DNA of 64,000 nucleotides from Staphylococcus saccharolyticus (lineage in GTDB: Bacteria > Bacillota > Bacilli > Staphylococcales > Staphylococcaceae): contig NZ_UHDZ01000001.1 in assembly GCF_900458815.1 (NCBI RefSeq), forward strand, positions 1,054,001 through 1,118,000. The letters run 5' to 3'. How positions within the stretch are numbered: position 1 is the stretch's first letter; the number at the start of each line of letters is the position of its first letter. A program made the position numbers and the translations under genes. Under the pieces are notes generated by a model. The model was not told the DNA's origin, did not search any database, and worked only from the letters and a program-made list of their open reading frames with translations. Positions 10,475 through 19,976 of the stretch are shown here, piece by piece.

Positions 10475-11522
10475 ATGAAGTCGGTATTATTTGATGTAGA
10501 TGGCGTATTTTTAAGTGAAGAACGATGTTTTGATGTATCAGCAATTACTGTGGAAGAATTATTAACCAGTTTTACGTTTTTAAGGTGCGGAGAATTTATA
10601 GATTTTGAAGATGAATTAAATGATGAAAAAATTCAAGAGATTCTTGCACGTGTATTTCAAAACGATCAAATTTTGAATCAATTAAAATCACTTGGTTTAA
10701 ATTCAAACTGGGATATGTTGTTTATCGTGTTTAGTATTCTTCTTATTGATATTGCTAAGCAATTAATTTATACAGACATTGATTATCAAAAGCCGTTAAA
10801 CGTTATTAATTTGTTTAGAAATGGTAAAGATGCAATTTATTCAGATTTAGAAGCATATGCTCAAGCACAATTAAAAATTGAAGATACAGGTTTATTCAGA
10901 TTGAAGAGTAATCTATGGCAATTAGCAAAAGATACATATCAAGAATGGTATCTAGGTACAGATTTATTTAATAAAGTAGAAGATGGTTATGCTTTGCAAG
11001 ATTTTAAGAGAGGCTTTATTTATGAAGAAGTGATTTTAAAACCCAAAGAAGAAATTCAACTTTTGTTACAACATTTGAAATAAGCCGGTTATCACATGGC
11101 GATTGCAACAGGACGTCCAAGGACTGAAACTATTATTCCATTTGAGACACTTGAGCTTAAATCTTATTTTGATGAAAATCACATTGTTACAGTGAGTGAA
11201 GTCCTAAATGCTGAAAGTGATTATCCGGAGCTTCAACCATTAGGTAAACCTAATCCATTTAGTTATATTGTTGCGCTCAATGGTAACAACAGACAGAAAT
11301 ATCATTTATACGGTACACAACAAGAAAATATTGTAGACAAGGATAAAGTATTTATTGGTAGGTGATTCTTTAGCAGACTTAATAAGTGCTAAGAAGATAG
11401 GAGCTACGTTTATCGGTACTTTAACAGGCTTGAAAGGGGACAAAGCATAATCAGAGTTAGAAGAACATGGTGCAGACTATATTGTGGAGGATGTAACGAA
11501 AATTCGAAATATTCTCTTATAA
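10475..11522 (+). pseudogene. HAD-superfamily hydrolase, broken by two stops and a frameshift
   Basis: Reads as one HAD phosphatase of about 348 residues. Motif I is FDVDGVFLSEE at the N-terminus, a cap region follows, then motif II IATGRPR. The C-terminal motif IV is VGDSLADLISAKKIGATFIG. Three lesions break it. An in-frame TAA at 11081-11083 sits where a CAA (Gln) codon before AGYHMAIATGRP would restore the frame. One extra base lies near 11357 (TTTATTGGTAGG for TTTATTGTAGG). An in-frame TAA occurs at 11448-11450. The start follows GGAAAGAGGTAAGGC. Its substrate was never recognisable. Confidence 0.87.
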
Positions 11523-11530
11523 AATTAAAA

Positions 11531-11679
11531 AAGTGAGTGAGACAGAATTCATTGTCTTACCCCTGGCAACGAGGACTAGAGTTGAAAAAAGCTTGATATA
11601 AGCGCATTTTCAATTCAGTCTTCGACTGCCAATATGTGAAAAATACCTGAACAATGATTGATGTTCCAGCCTCTTTTTA
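11531..11679 (+). repeat. STAR-like intergenic repeat, copy B
   Basis: Begins with GTGAGTGAGACAGAATTCAT (compare GTGGGACAGAATTCAT in copy C). It continues GTTGAAAAAAGCTTGATATA (11581-11600), then TTTTCAATTCAGTC, GACTGCCAATATG, and ACAATGATTGATGT before CAGCCTCTTTTT. It is nearly collinear with copy C and lies between the dead HAD gene and the converging dead serA. Confidence 0.75.
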
Positions 11680-11694
11680 AGTTTGAATATGTTG

Positions 11695-13286
11695 TTAAAC
11701 TGAAACTGTTAACTTAGTACTAATAATTTTGTTAAAATCTCCAGTATCAATCTAGTACATTGATGACTTCACCAGAAGCTTGCTGATCGATGGATAGAAT
11801 CATAAGTGCGTCGCCACCTTCATCATCATCATGTCCTAAAGTCATTGAAGCGATATTAATTCCATGATTGCCAAGGAGATTACCTGTTTGATCTACGATG
11901 CCAGGTTTGTCTTTATGGCAAGTAACAATTTGATATTGATTAGGTTTAAAATCAAGAGAAAAATTATTAATACGCACAATTCTAGGACCAAAACCAGCAA
12001 GAACAGTTGCACCAATTTTAATCTGGTTGTTGTCATTCGATAATTCTAGCTCTATATAGTTGCTAAAGCTTGAGTGTTTTTTCTGCTTTTCGATGTTATA
12101 AGTGACACCTTGCTGATTGAGTATTGCTAGGGCATTAATAATATTGACATCATTACCCAAATCTTCTTTTAAAATATTTGAAACGATAGTTCGTGTAATT
12201 AAACTTGTATCATTTTTAACTAAATTACCAGCAAAAGTAATTTTAATTTCACTAGGCGTACCATCTAATAGTTGAATACCGAATTCACCGATTGTCGTAC
12301 TTAAGTCAACAAAGTTCTTAATGTTTTCATCAACATTGTTAAGATCCATTTTTGGTGCATTCACCGCATGTTTGACGGTACCATTAGTTAATATTTCAAC
12401 AATTTCTTCTGATACAGACACAGCTACCTTTTCTTGTGCTTCAACTGTTGACGCCCCTAAGTGTGGTGTAACAACAATTTTTTCATGTGCAATTAAGGGA
12501 GAATCAATTGGCGGTTCATGTTCAAAAACATCTAACGCAGCTCTATTAATTAATCCATCATCTAAAGCATTTACAAGAGCACTTTCGTCTATGATACCAC
12601 CTCTAGCAACATTGATAATTTGTAAACTTGATTTTGCTTTTTAAAAAAGCTTCCCTAACATTACCACGTGTTTTTGGTGTAAGAGGTGTGTGTACAGTAA
12701 CAAAATCTGACTTTTCAGCTATTTCATCAACGGATGCATTTTGAATATCTAAAGATTTAGCTTTGTCATCGGTTAAATAGGGATCAAATGCAAGAATTTT
12801 CATTCCAAAACTCTGCGCACGTTTAGCAACACCTAGACCGATTCGACCTGCTCCAATAACGCCTAACGTTTTACCATATAACAAAGCTTTACGATTCCAT
12901 TCTTTATGACGTAATGATTGATGTGCTTGAGGAATATTACGTGACATTGCTAATAACATAGCTACTGAATGTTCAGTTGCTGAAATTGTGTTGCCATCTG
13001 GTGCATTGATGACAAGTATTCTCTTTAAAGTAGCGGCGTTGATATCGATATAATCTATGCCTACTCCTGCTCTAGCAATGACTTTAAGTTGAGTTGCTTG
13101 ATTGATAATGCGCTCAGTCACTTGAGTTTGACTACGCACAATGAGGACATCGTAGTTATCTATAATGTTTAATAATTCTTCTTCAGTTAAATCAGCTTGT
13201 ATGTCTACTTCAAAATCTTTATGATTTAAAATAATTTGTAAACCAACTTCTGAAATAGGGTCTGAAACTAAAATTTTATGACTCAT
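11695..13286 (-). pseudogene. serA: D-3-phosphoglycerate dehydrogenase, two frameshifts
   Basis: Was the first enzyme of serine synthesis from 3-phosphoglycerate. Recognisable parts are the N-terminal substrate domain (SHKILVSDP), the NAD loop GVIGAGRIGLGVAKRAQSFG, VARGGIIDE, and the C-terminal regulatory part ending in an ACT-like segment (HGINIASMTLG). The first frameshift is in a T6A5 run near 12643-12653 (one extra base). After it, AKSSLQIINVARGG resumes in another frame. A second extra base near 11748 swaps the last residues for a stop. Without it the frame runs on to a TAA at 11695. The start is ATG 13286 with GGAGGT. It overlaps the upstream aminotransferase by 11 bases, so the two were translationally coupled. 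Confidence 0.9.
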
Positions 13287-14439
13287 GGTTAATGACCTCC
13301 ATAAATTGCGTGATACCTTTACCAATATAACTCTTATTTCTATTTGCAGTTAAAATAATTTCTAAAGAGGAAACAACTGATAGAATATCAAAAGGTGATA
13401 CTTTACCCATATGTCCTATTCTTAAAATTTTTCCTTTTAAATGACCTTGTTCACCAGCAATCGTAATATTAAAACGTGATTTTAACTGATCTTTAATGGC
13501 TTGAAGTTCTTCTTGACTTGAAGGTACGAAAGAAGTCACAGTAGGAGAGGCTTGCAAATCATCTTTTACTAATAAGTCTAAATCAAGGGCCTTTAAAGCC
13601 GCTCTTAAAGCATTACGAATACTATAATGACGCTGAATAACGTGGTTAAAACCTTCATGTTTTACCAGTTCTACGTATGCATTGATACCTCTAAATAATC
13701 CAACATTCGGTGTAAAAGGCGTGGAATTCTGTGCTTGAGAATTTATATATTTATTCAAATCAAGATAAAATCTTAGTGTGTGTACTTCGACAAAGCGTTC
13801 TTTTGCTCTATCACTGTATGCGACAAACGCTAAACCAGGCGGTAAGATAATGGCTTTTGACTTCCTGAAACTAAGACATCAATTTTATATTTAGTTAAAT
13901 CTACTTCAACTGCACCAATACAGCTCACACCATCTACAACAAAATAAATTGCGTTATCATATTCTTTTAACGCATGTCCTAATGCATTGATGGGATGTAA
14001 GACACCAGTCTATGTTTTACAAAATTGCGTGAACATTGCTGAAATTTTAACTTTAAGTTGTTTTAAGTAATTAATAAATTCATTGACGTTGACTGCTTCT
14101 TCCCATGTTACATCGTAAATATGAACATTTTTATAATAAGATTGTGCAATTTGTTTAAATTTGTTACCAAACGCCCCAGAAACTATAATGACAAAATGAT
14201 CATCAGGATTAACTATATTTAACATACTAGCTTCTAACACACTTGTGCCACTAGATGTGAGAACGAGCACTTCATTTTTAGTACCGAAAATAGGTTTTAA
14301 TCCATTGAATGCATTGTTAGCGATGTCTTCAAAGTCCTTAGAACGGTGTTCAACCATGGGCAGTTGAACAGCACTCATGATTTGATCTGGCACAGGAGTT
14401 GGTCCCGGTGTTAATAATAAAGGTTGGTAATACCTGCAT
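13276..14439 (-). pseudogene. Serine-pyruvate / phosphoserine-type class V aminotransferase, broken
   Basis: PLP-dependent class V aminotransferase that formed an operon with serA and probably supplied the transamination step of serine synthesis (inference from the context). Segments match the family: TPGPTPVPDQIM, TSSGTSVLEA, FVVDGVSCIGAVEVDL, the PLP-lysine region VSGSQK, and a C-terminus rich in ILRIGHMGK. Lesions are three. A frame change lies between the ATG at 14439 and QPLLLTPGP. An in-frame TAG lies at 14010-14012 (after FTQFCKT, where family members read C-E-T-S-T). A one-base loss near 13853 occurs exactly after SGSQK. The Shine-Dalgarno GGGAGGA remains. It cannot make the full 385-residue or so protein. 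Confidence 0.88.
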
Positions 14440-14510
14440 TAAACAGTCCTCCCACTATAAGATTTATTTATTTTATCAAATATTCTGAATATTTAAAACC
14501 ATATTTATGT

Positions 14511-14558
14511 AGCTATCACATTAATAAAACGTTTACATGTTTTAAATTTGTGATAGCT
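14511..14558 (-). promoter_or_regulatory. Long hairpin with a cre-like sequence in its loop
   Basis: AGCTATCACA (14511-14520) pairs perfectly with TGTGATAGCT (14549-14558). An inner TAAAAC/GTTTTA pair extends the stem. The apical region holds ATAAAACGTTTACA (14524-14537), 12 of 14 to the cre consensus. It sits between the end of the OsmC remnant and the start of the aminotransferase-serA remnant, so it may be a terminator, an operator, or both. Confidence 0.45.
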
Positions 14559-14565
14559 TTTGTAA

Positions 14566-15004
14566 TTATCTTATAGTTGGTTCAATATATGCACTTACAT
14601 TATTGCGAAGTGAATTTGAAATCATACAATTGTTGTCGGCGATTTTTAATAATTGAGGTAAAACTTGTTTGAGTTTACTTTTTTGAAATGGAACAACTGA
14701 TATGGCAGGATAATGTGTGATACTTTCCATTTTAAATTTTTCATTTTCAAATGATGTAGTTCCAATAGAATATTGGTGTATTTGAATATCTTTATAACTA
14801 CCCCTTTCTGGTAGCAGCAAGAAAAATGATATAGCAAGTTGAAGCAGCAGAGACTAACATTTCATCAGGATTAGTACCGATTCTTTGTCCTCCAAGTGAA
14901 AAGAGGATAGATATTTTTTCTTTTATAGTATCGCCTTTGATGTTTCCTACTTCATTTCGACCCTCATGCCACTCTACTTCAACTTTAAAATCGTGTTTGA
15001 CCAT
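14566..15004 (-). pseudogene. OsmC/Ohr-family peroxiredoxin, one frameshift
   Basis: OsmC-like thiol peroxidase acting on organic or fatty-acid hydroperoxides. Both family cysteines are still readable: SAASTCY in the first piece and NNCMISNSLR in the second. The frame is lost near 14812. After FLAA the first frame ends in TRKG-stop, while ERGSYKDIQIHQYS continues in another frame, which suggests loss of two bases or gain of one. The start is ATG 15004 after GGAGGTCAATTCAT. Restored length would be about 145 residues, normal for the family. Confidence 0.85.
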
Positions 15005-15081
15005 ATGAATTGACCTCCTGTGTCATTGTGGTAACTTAAGTTTAGAGTAATTTAAAATTGATTAAAAGAAAGGTGACTTTG

Positions 15082-15828
15082 ATGAAAATTCGTCGTCCAA
15101 ATCAATACTTCCAAATAGTTGCGCATAGGGGGCTTCCTAAGGATTATCCTGAAAACACGTTAGTAGCCTATAAACATGCGCTAATGTTACATATTGATAT
15201 GTTAGAAATTGATTTGCACTATACAAAAGATAAGGAGATAGTAGTCATTCATGATGACACTATTGATCGTACTTCTAATGGTAAAGGTAAAATTTCAAAT
15301 TACACTCTGAAAGAGTTGAAGAAATTCGATTTTGGTTCTTATAAAGGGGATCAATTTATAAATGAATGTATTCCTACTTTTGATGAGGTGCTAGAGTTAG
15401 CCGATAACTTTTCAAAAAAGTTACTTATTGAAATTAAAAAACCTAGTCAATATCGTGGGATTGAAGAGATGGTTGTTGATAAATTAAATGAAAGACGTAT
15501 GCCACAACAAAAAGTTATCATACAATCATTTGATTTTGATTGTGTGAAGAAGTTATCGTCAATGGATTTAAATTATGAATTAGGTCTGTTATTAAGTAAG
15601 AAGAAATATTGGTATAGATTACCTGATTTTGAAGAAATAGCTAAAGTTGCAAACTTTGCTAATCCAAATTATCAACTTGTTACCAAAAAGTTTATGAAAT
15701 ATGCTCATAATGCCAATTTAAAAGTTTTACCATACACAGTAAATAAATCTAAAGCAGTAAAAAAATTAATTGATTATGATGTTGATGGTGTTATTTCAGA
15801 TATACCAGAAGACATATTCAAATTGTAA
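15082..15828 (+). CDS. Glycerophosphodiester phosphodiesterase family protein
   Basis: Hydrolyses glycerophosphodiesters to glycerol-3-phosphate and an alcohol. 248 residues with the TIM-barrel GDPD signature: AHRGLPKDYPENT (catalytic His, Arg and Glu), EIDLHYTKDKEIVVIHDDTIDRTSNGKG (metal Glu/Asp and second His), then LLIEIK. There is no signal peptide, so it is probably cytoplasmic, unlike the exported GlpQ. The start is ATG 15082 after GAAAGGTGAC. A TTG 24 bases upstream lacks a ribosome site. It is intact although it lies between pseudogenes and a repeat copy. Confidence 0.88.
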   Translation: MKIRRPNQYFQIVAHRGLPKDYPENTLVAYKHALMLHIDMLEIDLHYTKDKEIVVIHDDTIDRTSNGKGKISNYTLKELKKFDFGSYKGDQFINECIPTFDEVLELADNFSKKLLIEIKKPSQYRGIEEMVVDKLNERRMPQQKVIIQSFDFDCVKKLSSMDLNYELGLLLSKKKYWYRLPDFEEIAKVANFANPNYQLVTKKFMKYAHNANLKVLPYTVNKSKAVKKLIDYDVDGVISDIPEDIFKL

Positions 15829-16210
15829 TAACGAATGAATAAAGGTTAAAATCCAATTTATAGAAGGCTTGAGAAGTAAAATCCAACTTACTAACAGGCT
15901 GGAACATAAATACTTGAAATTTAGGGAAGTGGGACAGAATTCATATTGAATTTGTTGTCTCACTCCGGCAACGAACCCCAGCTTGTTTTGTATGTTGAAT
16001 TTCTGGATAATATTCTCTTTGTTAGGGCACCATACTATAGTTGAAAAAAGCTTGATATAAACGAATTTCAATTCAGTCATCGATTGCCAATATGCGAAAA
16101 ATACCTAAACAATGATTGATGTCTCAGCCTCTTTTATTACCACTTTTAAGTGTTTAAAATCTTATAGTTATATGGCTCAGTCTATATATACATTCCAGCC
16201 AATTAAAGCC
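15829..16210 (+). repeat. Gene-free interval with STAR-like repeat, copy C (core 15927-16136)
   Basis: The core starts at GTGGGACAGAATTCAT and contains CTTTGTTAGGGCACC (16018-16032, STAR-core-like). It continues GTTGAAAAAAGCTTGATATA (16039-16058), TTTCAATTCAGTC, GATTGCCAATATG, and ACAATGATTGATGT before CAGCCTCTTTT. This is the most complete copy. Just before it, AAAATCCAA(C/T)TTA occurs twice (15850, 15879). No gene is supportable. Confidence 0.75.
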
Positions 16211-16247
16211 AACAAAAAACACCCAATTCCAAAAAGGAAGAGGGTGT
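16211..16247 (-). terminator. Terminator of rpsD
   Basis: On the minus strand ACACCC...GGGTGT arms (16236-16247 with 16219-16230, a two-base internal mismatch) are followed by TTTTTTGTT. Confidence 0.75.
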
Positions 16248-16261
16248 AAATTTGAAAATAA

Positions 16262-16864
16262 TTATCTTGAGTAGTACTCAACGATTAATTGCTCATTGAT
16301 TTCAGCTGGTAATTCACTACGTTCTGGGAGGCGAACGAAAGTACCTTTTAAGCTGTCAGCATCTAAGTCTAAATATTCTGGTACAAAGTTATTGATTTCA
16401 ACTGATTCTTTAATGATATCTAAGTTTTGTGATTTTTCACGAACAGTAATCACTTGACCAGGTTTTAATGAGTAAGATGGGATGTCTACGCGTCCACCAT
16501 CTACTTCAATGTGACCATGGTTTACTAATTGACGCGCTTGACGACGTGTACGTGCTAAACCTAATGAATAAACTACTGCATCTAAACGACTAGCAAGTAA
16601 AATCATGAAGTTTTCACCATGTACACCGTATTGTTTACCAGCAATGTCAAATGTATTACGGAATTGTCTTTCAGTCATTCCATATAAGTAGCGTAATTTT
16701 TGTTTTTCACGTAATTGCATACCATATTCTGATAATTTTTTACGTTGATTAGGACCGTGTTGTCCTGGTGCGTAAGGGCGTTTTTCTAATTCTTTACCAG
16801 TACCACTTAATGAGATACCTAAACGACGAGATTTTTTCCAGTTTGAACCTCTGAATCGAGCCAT
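16262..16864 (-). CDS. rpsD: 30S ribosomal protein S4
   Basis: Primary 16S rRNA-binding protein of the 30S body. 200 residues, normal length. The N-terminal [19 protein letters not shown] block is followed by an S4 RNA-binding domain ([28 protein letters not shown]). It is the form without a four-Cys zinc cluster at the N-terminus. The start follows GGAGGGGTCTTAC. It is monocistronic, far from the main ribosomal operons as is usual in Firmicutes, with a long leader consistent with S4 autoregulation. Confidence 0.97.
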   Translation of the reverse strand: MARFRGSNWKKSRRLGISLSGTGKELEKRPYAPGQHGPNQRKKLSEYGMQLREKQKLRYLYGMTERQFRNTFDIAGKQYGVHGENFMILLASRLDAVVYSLGLARTRRQARQLVNHGHIEVDGGRVDIPSYSLKPGQVITVREKSQNLDIIKESVEINNFVPEYLDLDADSLKGTFVRLPERSELPAEINEQLIVEYYSR

Positions 16865-17045
16865 GTAAGACCCCTCCTTTTTCTTTTTTGTTGTTATGAA
16901 TAAACAAAAAAGAGTGTTATATGCTTATCGAGATATATTGTTTTATGTGTCTTCACCTTATAGCGACAGTTACACGACACGTCCACATTGGGAACAACAT
17001 AGAGCTTGACAATATATAACTGCTATTTTCGTTAATTCACACAAA
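16865..17045 (-). promoter_or_regulatory. Long structured rpsD 5' leader
   Basis: About 180 nt between the inferred start site and the rpsD ATG. ATATATTGT (minus-strand reading of 17009-17017) can pair with ACAATATAT (16933-16941), closing a large structured domain. GTGTC/GACAC pairs lie inside it. S4 represses its own leader in Bacillus; extension to this leader is inference. Confidence 0.5.
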
Positions 17046-17049
17046 ATTC

Positions 17050-17077
17050 ATTGTACCATTTTATTAAGAACTGTCAA
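17050..17077 (-). promoter_or_regulatory. rpsD promoter
   Basis: On the minus strand TTGACA (17077-17072), 16-nt spacer, TACAAT (17055-17050). This is a near-consensus sigma-A promoter, as expected for a ribosomal protein gene. Confidence 0.8.
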
Positions 17078-17084
17078 TACATTT

Positions 17085-17555
17085 TTATGTTTGAGATAAT
17101 TGTTTTTCAACTATGTGTACAATGTTCTCTAAACCATCTTGATCTTCTTGAGAGAATCTATTAACGATTGGAGCATCGATATCTAAGACACCAATCATTT
17201 TACCATTAACATTTAAAGGAATAACTATTTCTGATTTGCTATTTGTATCACAGGCAATATGACCTGGAAAATGATGGACATCACCCACACGCTGTGTTTT
17301 ATTTTCTAACACAGCTGTCCCACAAACGCCTTTATCAATTGCAATATATACACAAGCAGGGTGACCTTGGAAAGGTCCAAGTATGAGTTCGTTGTCTTCA
17401 ATTAGGTAAAAACCTACCCAATTAACTTGTGCCATAGTATCTTTCAATAGTGCAGATGTATTACTTAGTATAGCAATTAGATTATTTTCATCTTCGATTA
17501 AGCTTGCAAGTTTTTTAGAAATAAGTGAATAATTCGTCTCTTTAAAATTAGTCAT
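17085..17555 (-). CDS. Free methionine-(R)-sulfoxide reductase (GAF domain)
   Basis: Reduces free Met-R-sulfoxide, recycling oxidised methionine. Single GAF domain, 156 residues. Three cysteines, Cys68, Cys78 and Cys102, have the 10- and 24-residue spacing of the catalytic Cys84/Cys94/Cys118 set in E. coli fRMsr, so the active site is complete. The start is the second ATG (17555), six bases after GAGGT. The ATG at 17561 abuts the ribosome site. It is divergent from ezrA, an arrangement conserved in staphylococci. Its intact state contrasts with the decayed tpx and OsmC genes. Confidence 0.9.
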   Translation of the reverse strand: MTNFKETNYSLISKKLASLIEDENNLIAILSNTSALLKDTMAQVNWVGFYLIEDNELILGPFQGHPACVYIAIDKGVCGTAVLENKTQRVGDVHHFPGHIACDTNSKSEIVIPLNVNGKMIGVLDIDAPIVNRFSQEDQDGLENIVHIVEKQLSQT

Positions 17556-17689
17556 AACCATACCTCATATCCATAATTTTTTATTAAGTATAAAGTTTTG
17601 AAAATAATCTATCAATTAATTCATTTTGTGATTTAATGAGACAACAAATTACGTTATAATAATAAATGATAAAATAGGAGGAGAAGTAT

Positions 17690-19384
17690 ATGGTGTTATT
17701 TATCATATTAGCAATACTAGTAATTATTTTAATTGCTGTTGGCGTGTTATTCTATATGCGCTCTAATAAGAGAAATTCAATTGAAAAAGCTGAAGAGAGA
17801 AAAAATGAAATTGAACAATTACCTTTTGATGATAATCTAAAAAAACTTTCGGATTTAAACTTAAAAGGTGAAACTAAGACTAAGTATGATGCAATGAAAA
17901 AAGACAACACAGAAAGTACGAATAAATACTTAGCTCCCGTGGAAGAAAAGCTTCATAATGGTGAAGAATTACTTGAAAAATTTAAATTCTCTGCAGCTCA
18001 AACTGAAATTGATGATTCACATGAACTGATGGATCAATATGAAAGTAATTACAATCAACAAGTAACTCAAGTTGATGAAATCTTAACTTTACATAAAGAT
18101 AATGAAGCATTATATGAAAAGTGTAAAGTAGACCATCGTGAAATGAAACGAGATGTATTAGCTAATCGTCATCAATTTGGTGAAGCTGCACAACCTTTAG
18201 AAAAAGAAATCGAAAGATTCGAACCTAATCTTAATGAATATGAAACATTGAAGGCTGAAGGAAACTATGTGCAAGCTCATAATCATATTGCTGCTTTAGA
18301 GGATCAAATTAAAAATCTTAAAGCTTATATGGAAGAAATTCCTGAATTGATTCGTGAAACTCAGAAGGAATTACCGGGTCAATTCCAAGATTTAAAATAT
18401 GGTTGTAGAGACTTAAAAGTAGAAGGATATGATTTAGATCATGTCAAAGTTGATGGTACGTTACAAAGTCTTAAGACAGAATTAAGTTTCGTTAAACCTA
18501 TGATAAGTCGATTAGAACTTGATGAAGCCAACAATAAACTTGAAATTATCAATGATAAATTAGATGAAATGTATGATTTAATTGAACATGAAGTTAAAGC
18601 TAAGAATGAAGTCAAAGAGACTAAAGATATGATTACTGACGACTTGTTTAAAGCTAAGGATATGAATTATACATTACAAACAGAGATTGAATATGTGCGT
18701 GAGAACTACTACATCAATGAGTCAGATGCACAAAGTGTTAGACAGTTTGAAAATGAAATTCAAAATTTAATCTCTGTCTATAATGACATTTTAAAGGAAA
18801 CATCGAAATCAGCAGTGCGTTATAGTGAGGTACAAGATAATCTTCAATATTTAGAAGATCATGTCTCTGTGATTAATAAAGAGCAAGATAAACTTCAAAA
18901 TCACCTTATTCAATTACGTGAAGATGAAGCAGAAGCGGAAGACCATTTACTTAGAGTTCAATCTAAAAAAGAAGAAGTCTACCGTCGTTTATTAGCATCT
19001 AATTTAACAAGTGTTCCAGAGCGATTTATCATTATGAAGAATGAAATTGATAATGAAGTTCGAGAAGTCAATGATCAATTTAGCACTCGTCCTATTCTTG
19101 TTAAACAACTGAAAGACAAAGTAGCTAAAATTGTTATTCAAATGAATACATTTGAGGATGAGGCAAATGACGTATTGGTGAATGCAGTTTATGCTGAAAA
19201 GTTAATTCAATATGGTAATAGATACCGTAAAGATCACCACCACGTAGATAAAAGTCTTAATGAAGCAGAACGTCTATTTAAAAATAATCGTTACAAACGT
19301 TCAATTGAAATTTCTGAGGAAGCACTTGAAAGTGTAGAACCTGGAATTACAAAACACATTGAAGAACAAATTATTAAAGAATAA
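17690..19384 (+). CDS. ezrA: Septation ring formation regulator EzrA
   Basis: Membrane-anchored, spectrin-like coiled-coil protein that binds FtsZ and the divisome. An N-terminal membrane segment (about residues 2-22) is followed by cytoplasmic helical repeats with almost no low-complexity breaks. The C-terminal QNR-type patch is visible in [15 protein letters not shown] near residue 545. At 564 residues it is standard. The start is ATG 17690 after GGAGGAG. A TATAAT lies at 17655-17660 without a clear -35. A strong terminator follows, so it is monocistronic. Confidence 0.95.
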   Translation: MVLFIILAILVIILIAVGVLFYMRSNKRNSIEKAEERKNEIEQLPFDDNLKKLSDLNLKGETKTKYDAMKKDNTESTNKYLAPVEEKLHNGEELLEKFKFSAAQTEIDDSHELMDQYESNYNQQVTQVDEILTLHKDNEALYEKCKVDHREMKRDVLANRHQFGEAAQPLEKEIERFEPNLNEYETLKAEGNYVQAHNHIAALEDQIKNLKAYMEEIPELIRETQKELPGQFQDLKYGCRDLKVEGYDLDHVKVDGTLQSLKTELSFVKPMISRLELDEANNKLEIINDKLDEMYDLIEHEVKAKNEVKETKDMITDDLFKAKDMNYTLQTEIEYVRENYYINESDAQSVRQFENEIQNLISVYNDILKETSKSAVRYSEVQDNLQYLEDHVSVINKEQDKLQNHLIQLREDEAEAEDHLLRVQSKKEEVYRRLLASNLTSVPERFIIMKNEIDNEVREVNDQFSTRPILVKQLKDKVAKIVIQMNTFEDEANDVLVNAVYAEKLIQYGNRYRKDHHHVDKSLNEAERLFKNNRYKRSIEISEEALESVEPGITKHIEEQIIKE

Positions 19385-19402
19385 CATTTAAAGTAATTTA
19401 AG

Positions 19403-19433
19403 TGCCTGGGACAATAATGTCTCAGGCATTTTT
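19403..19433 (+). terminator. Terminator after ezrA
   Basis: TGCCTGGGACA (19403-19413) pairs with TGTCTCAGGCA (19418-19428), one G-T pair, then TTTTTG. Confidence 0.88.
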
Positions 19434-19976
19434 GTCGATTAGATAAGCACATATATTTAAAATAAGCATTATTGAATTAGACCGTTCAATTTATTTTTTT
19501 GAATAAGGTGTTTAACTATATTTGATTGTAAGTTTAGCTAATGTAGATACATTTGACAATTGTACAATTTCTCAATTAATGAATCGTTTTTAATAGTAGA
19601 TTAATACTTGCGATGATAGAAGTCTTATAAGCTTTCTCATGAGGCTACTGTCTAAATTTTTAGTAATCATCGACGACATAGTTAATATAATGATGTTATC
19701 TTCTTATAATATCCGTAACCAACCAAAATAAAAGTCTTCTTGTTTTTGTCACACTTGTTTTTACGTATTGGCAGTCGATAACTGTATTGAAAATGCCTTT
19801 ATATCGAGCGTTTTTCTAAGTTAGTTCGGGGTCAAAATAAAAAGAACTTCACTCAGAAATTCTACAGATTAGGTCCCTTTTAATTTTGCTAGAAAATAGT
19901 ATAATGCTTGAGTATCCAAATTTAGAAAGATTTGTACCAATAGAATCATTAAAAAAGTGAAAGAGAAGTGTTATCA
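19434..19976 (-). repeat. Gene-free interval with inverted STAR-like repeat, copy D (core 19735-19835)
   Basis: Read on the minus strand, 19835-19735 gives AAAAACGCTCGATATAAAGG, then CATTTTCAATACAGTTATCG, ACTGCCAATACGTAAAAA and GTGTGACA. These are the blocks of copies A-C in opposite orientation, more diverged. The left part (19434-19734) holds nothing I recognise. On the + strand a TATAAT at 19900-19905 may serve the downstream cysteine desulfurase gene, but its -35 is poor. Confidence 0.6.

Noticed and set aside
15796..16080. 94-codon minus-strand frame covering the end of the glycerophosphodiesterase gene
   Set aside because: It lies inside repeat copy C and an overlapping gene end; the protein looks like no family and has no ribosome site.
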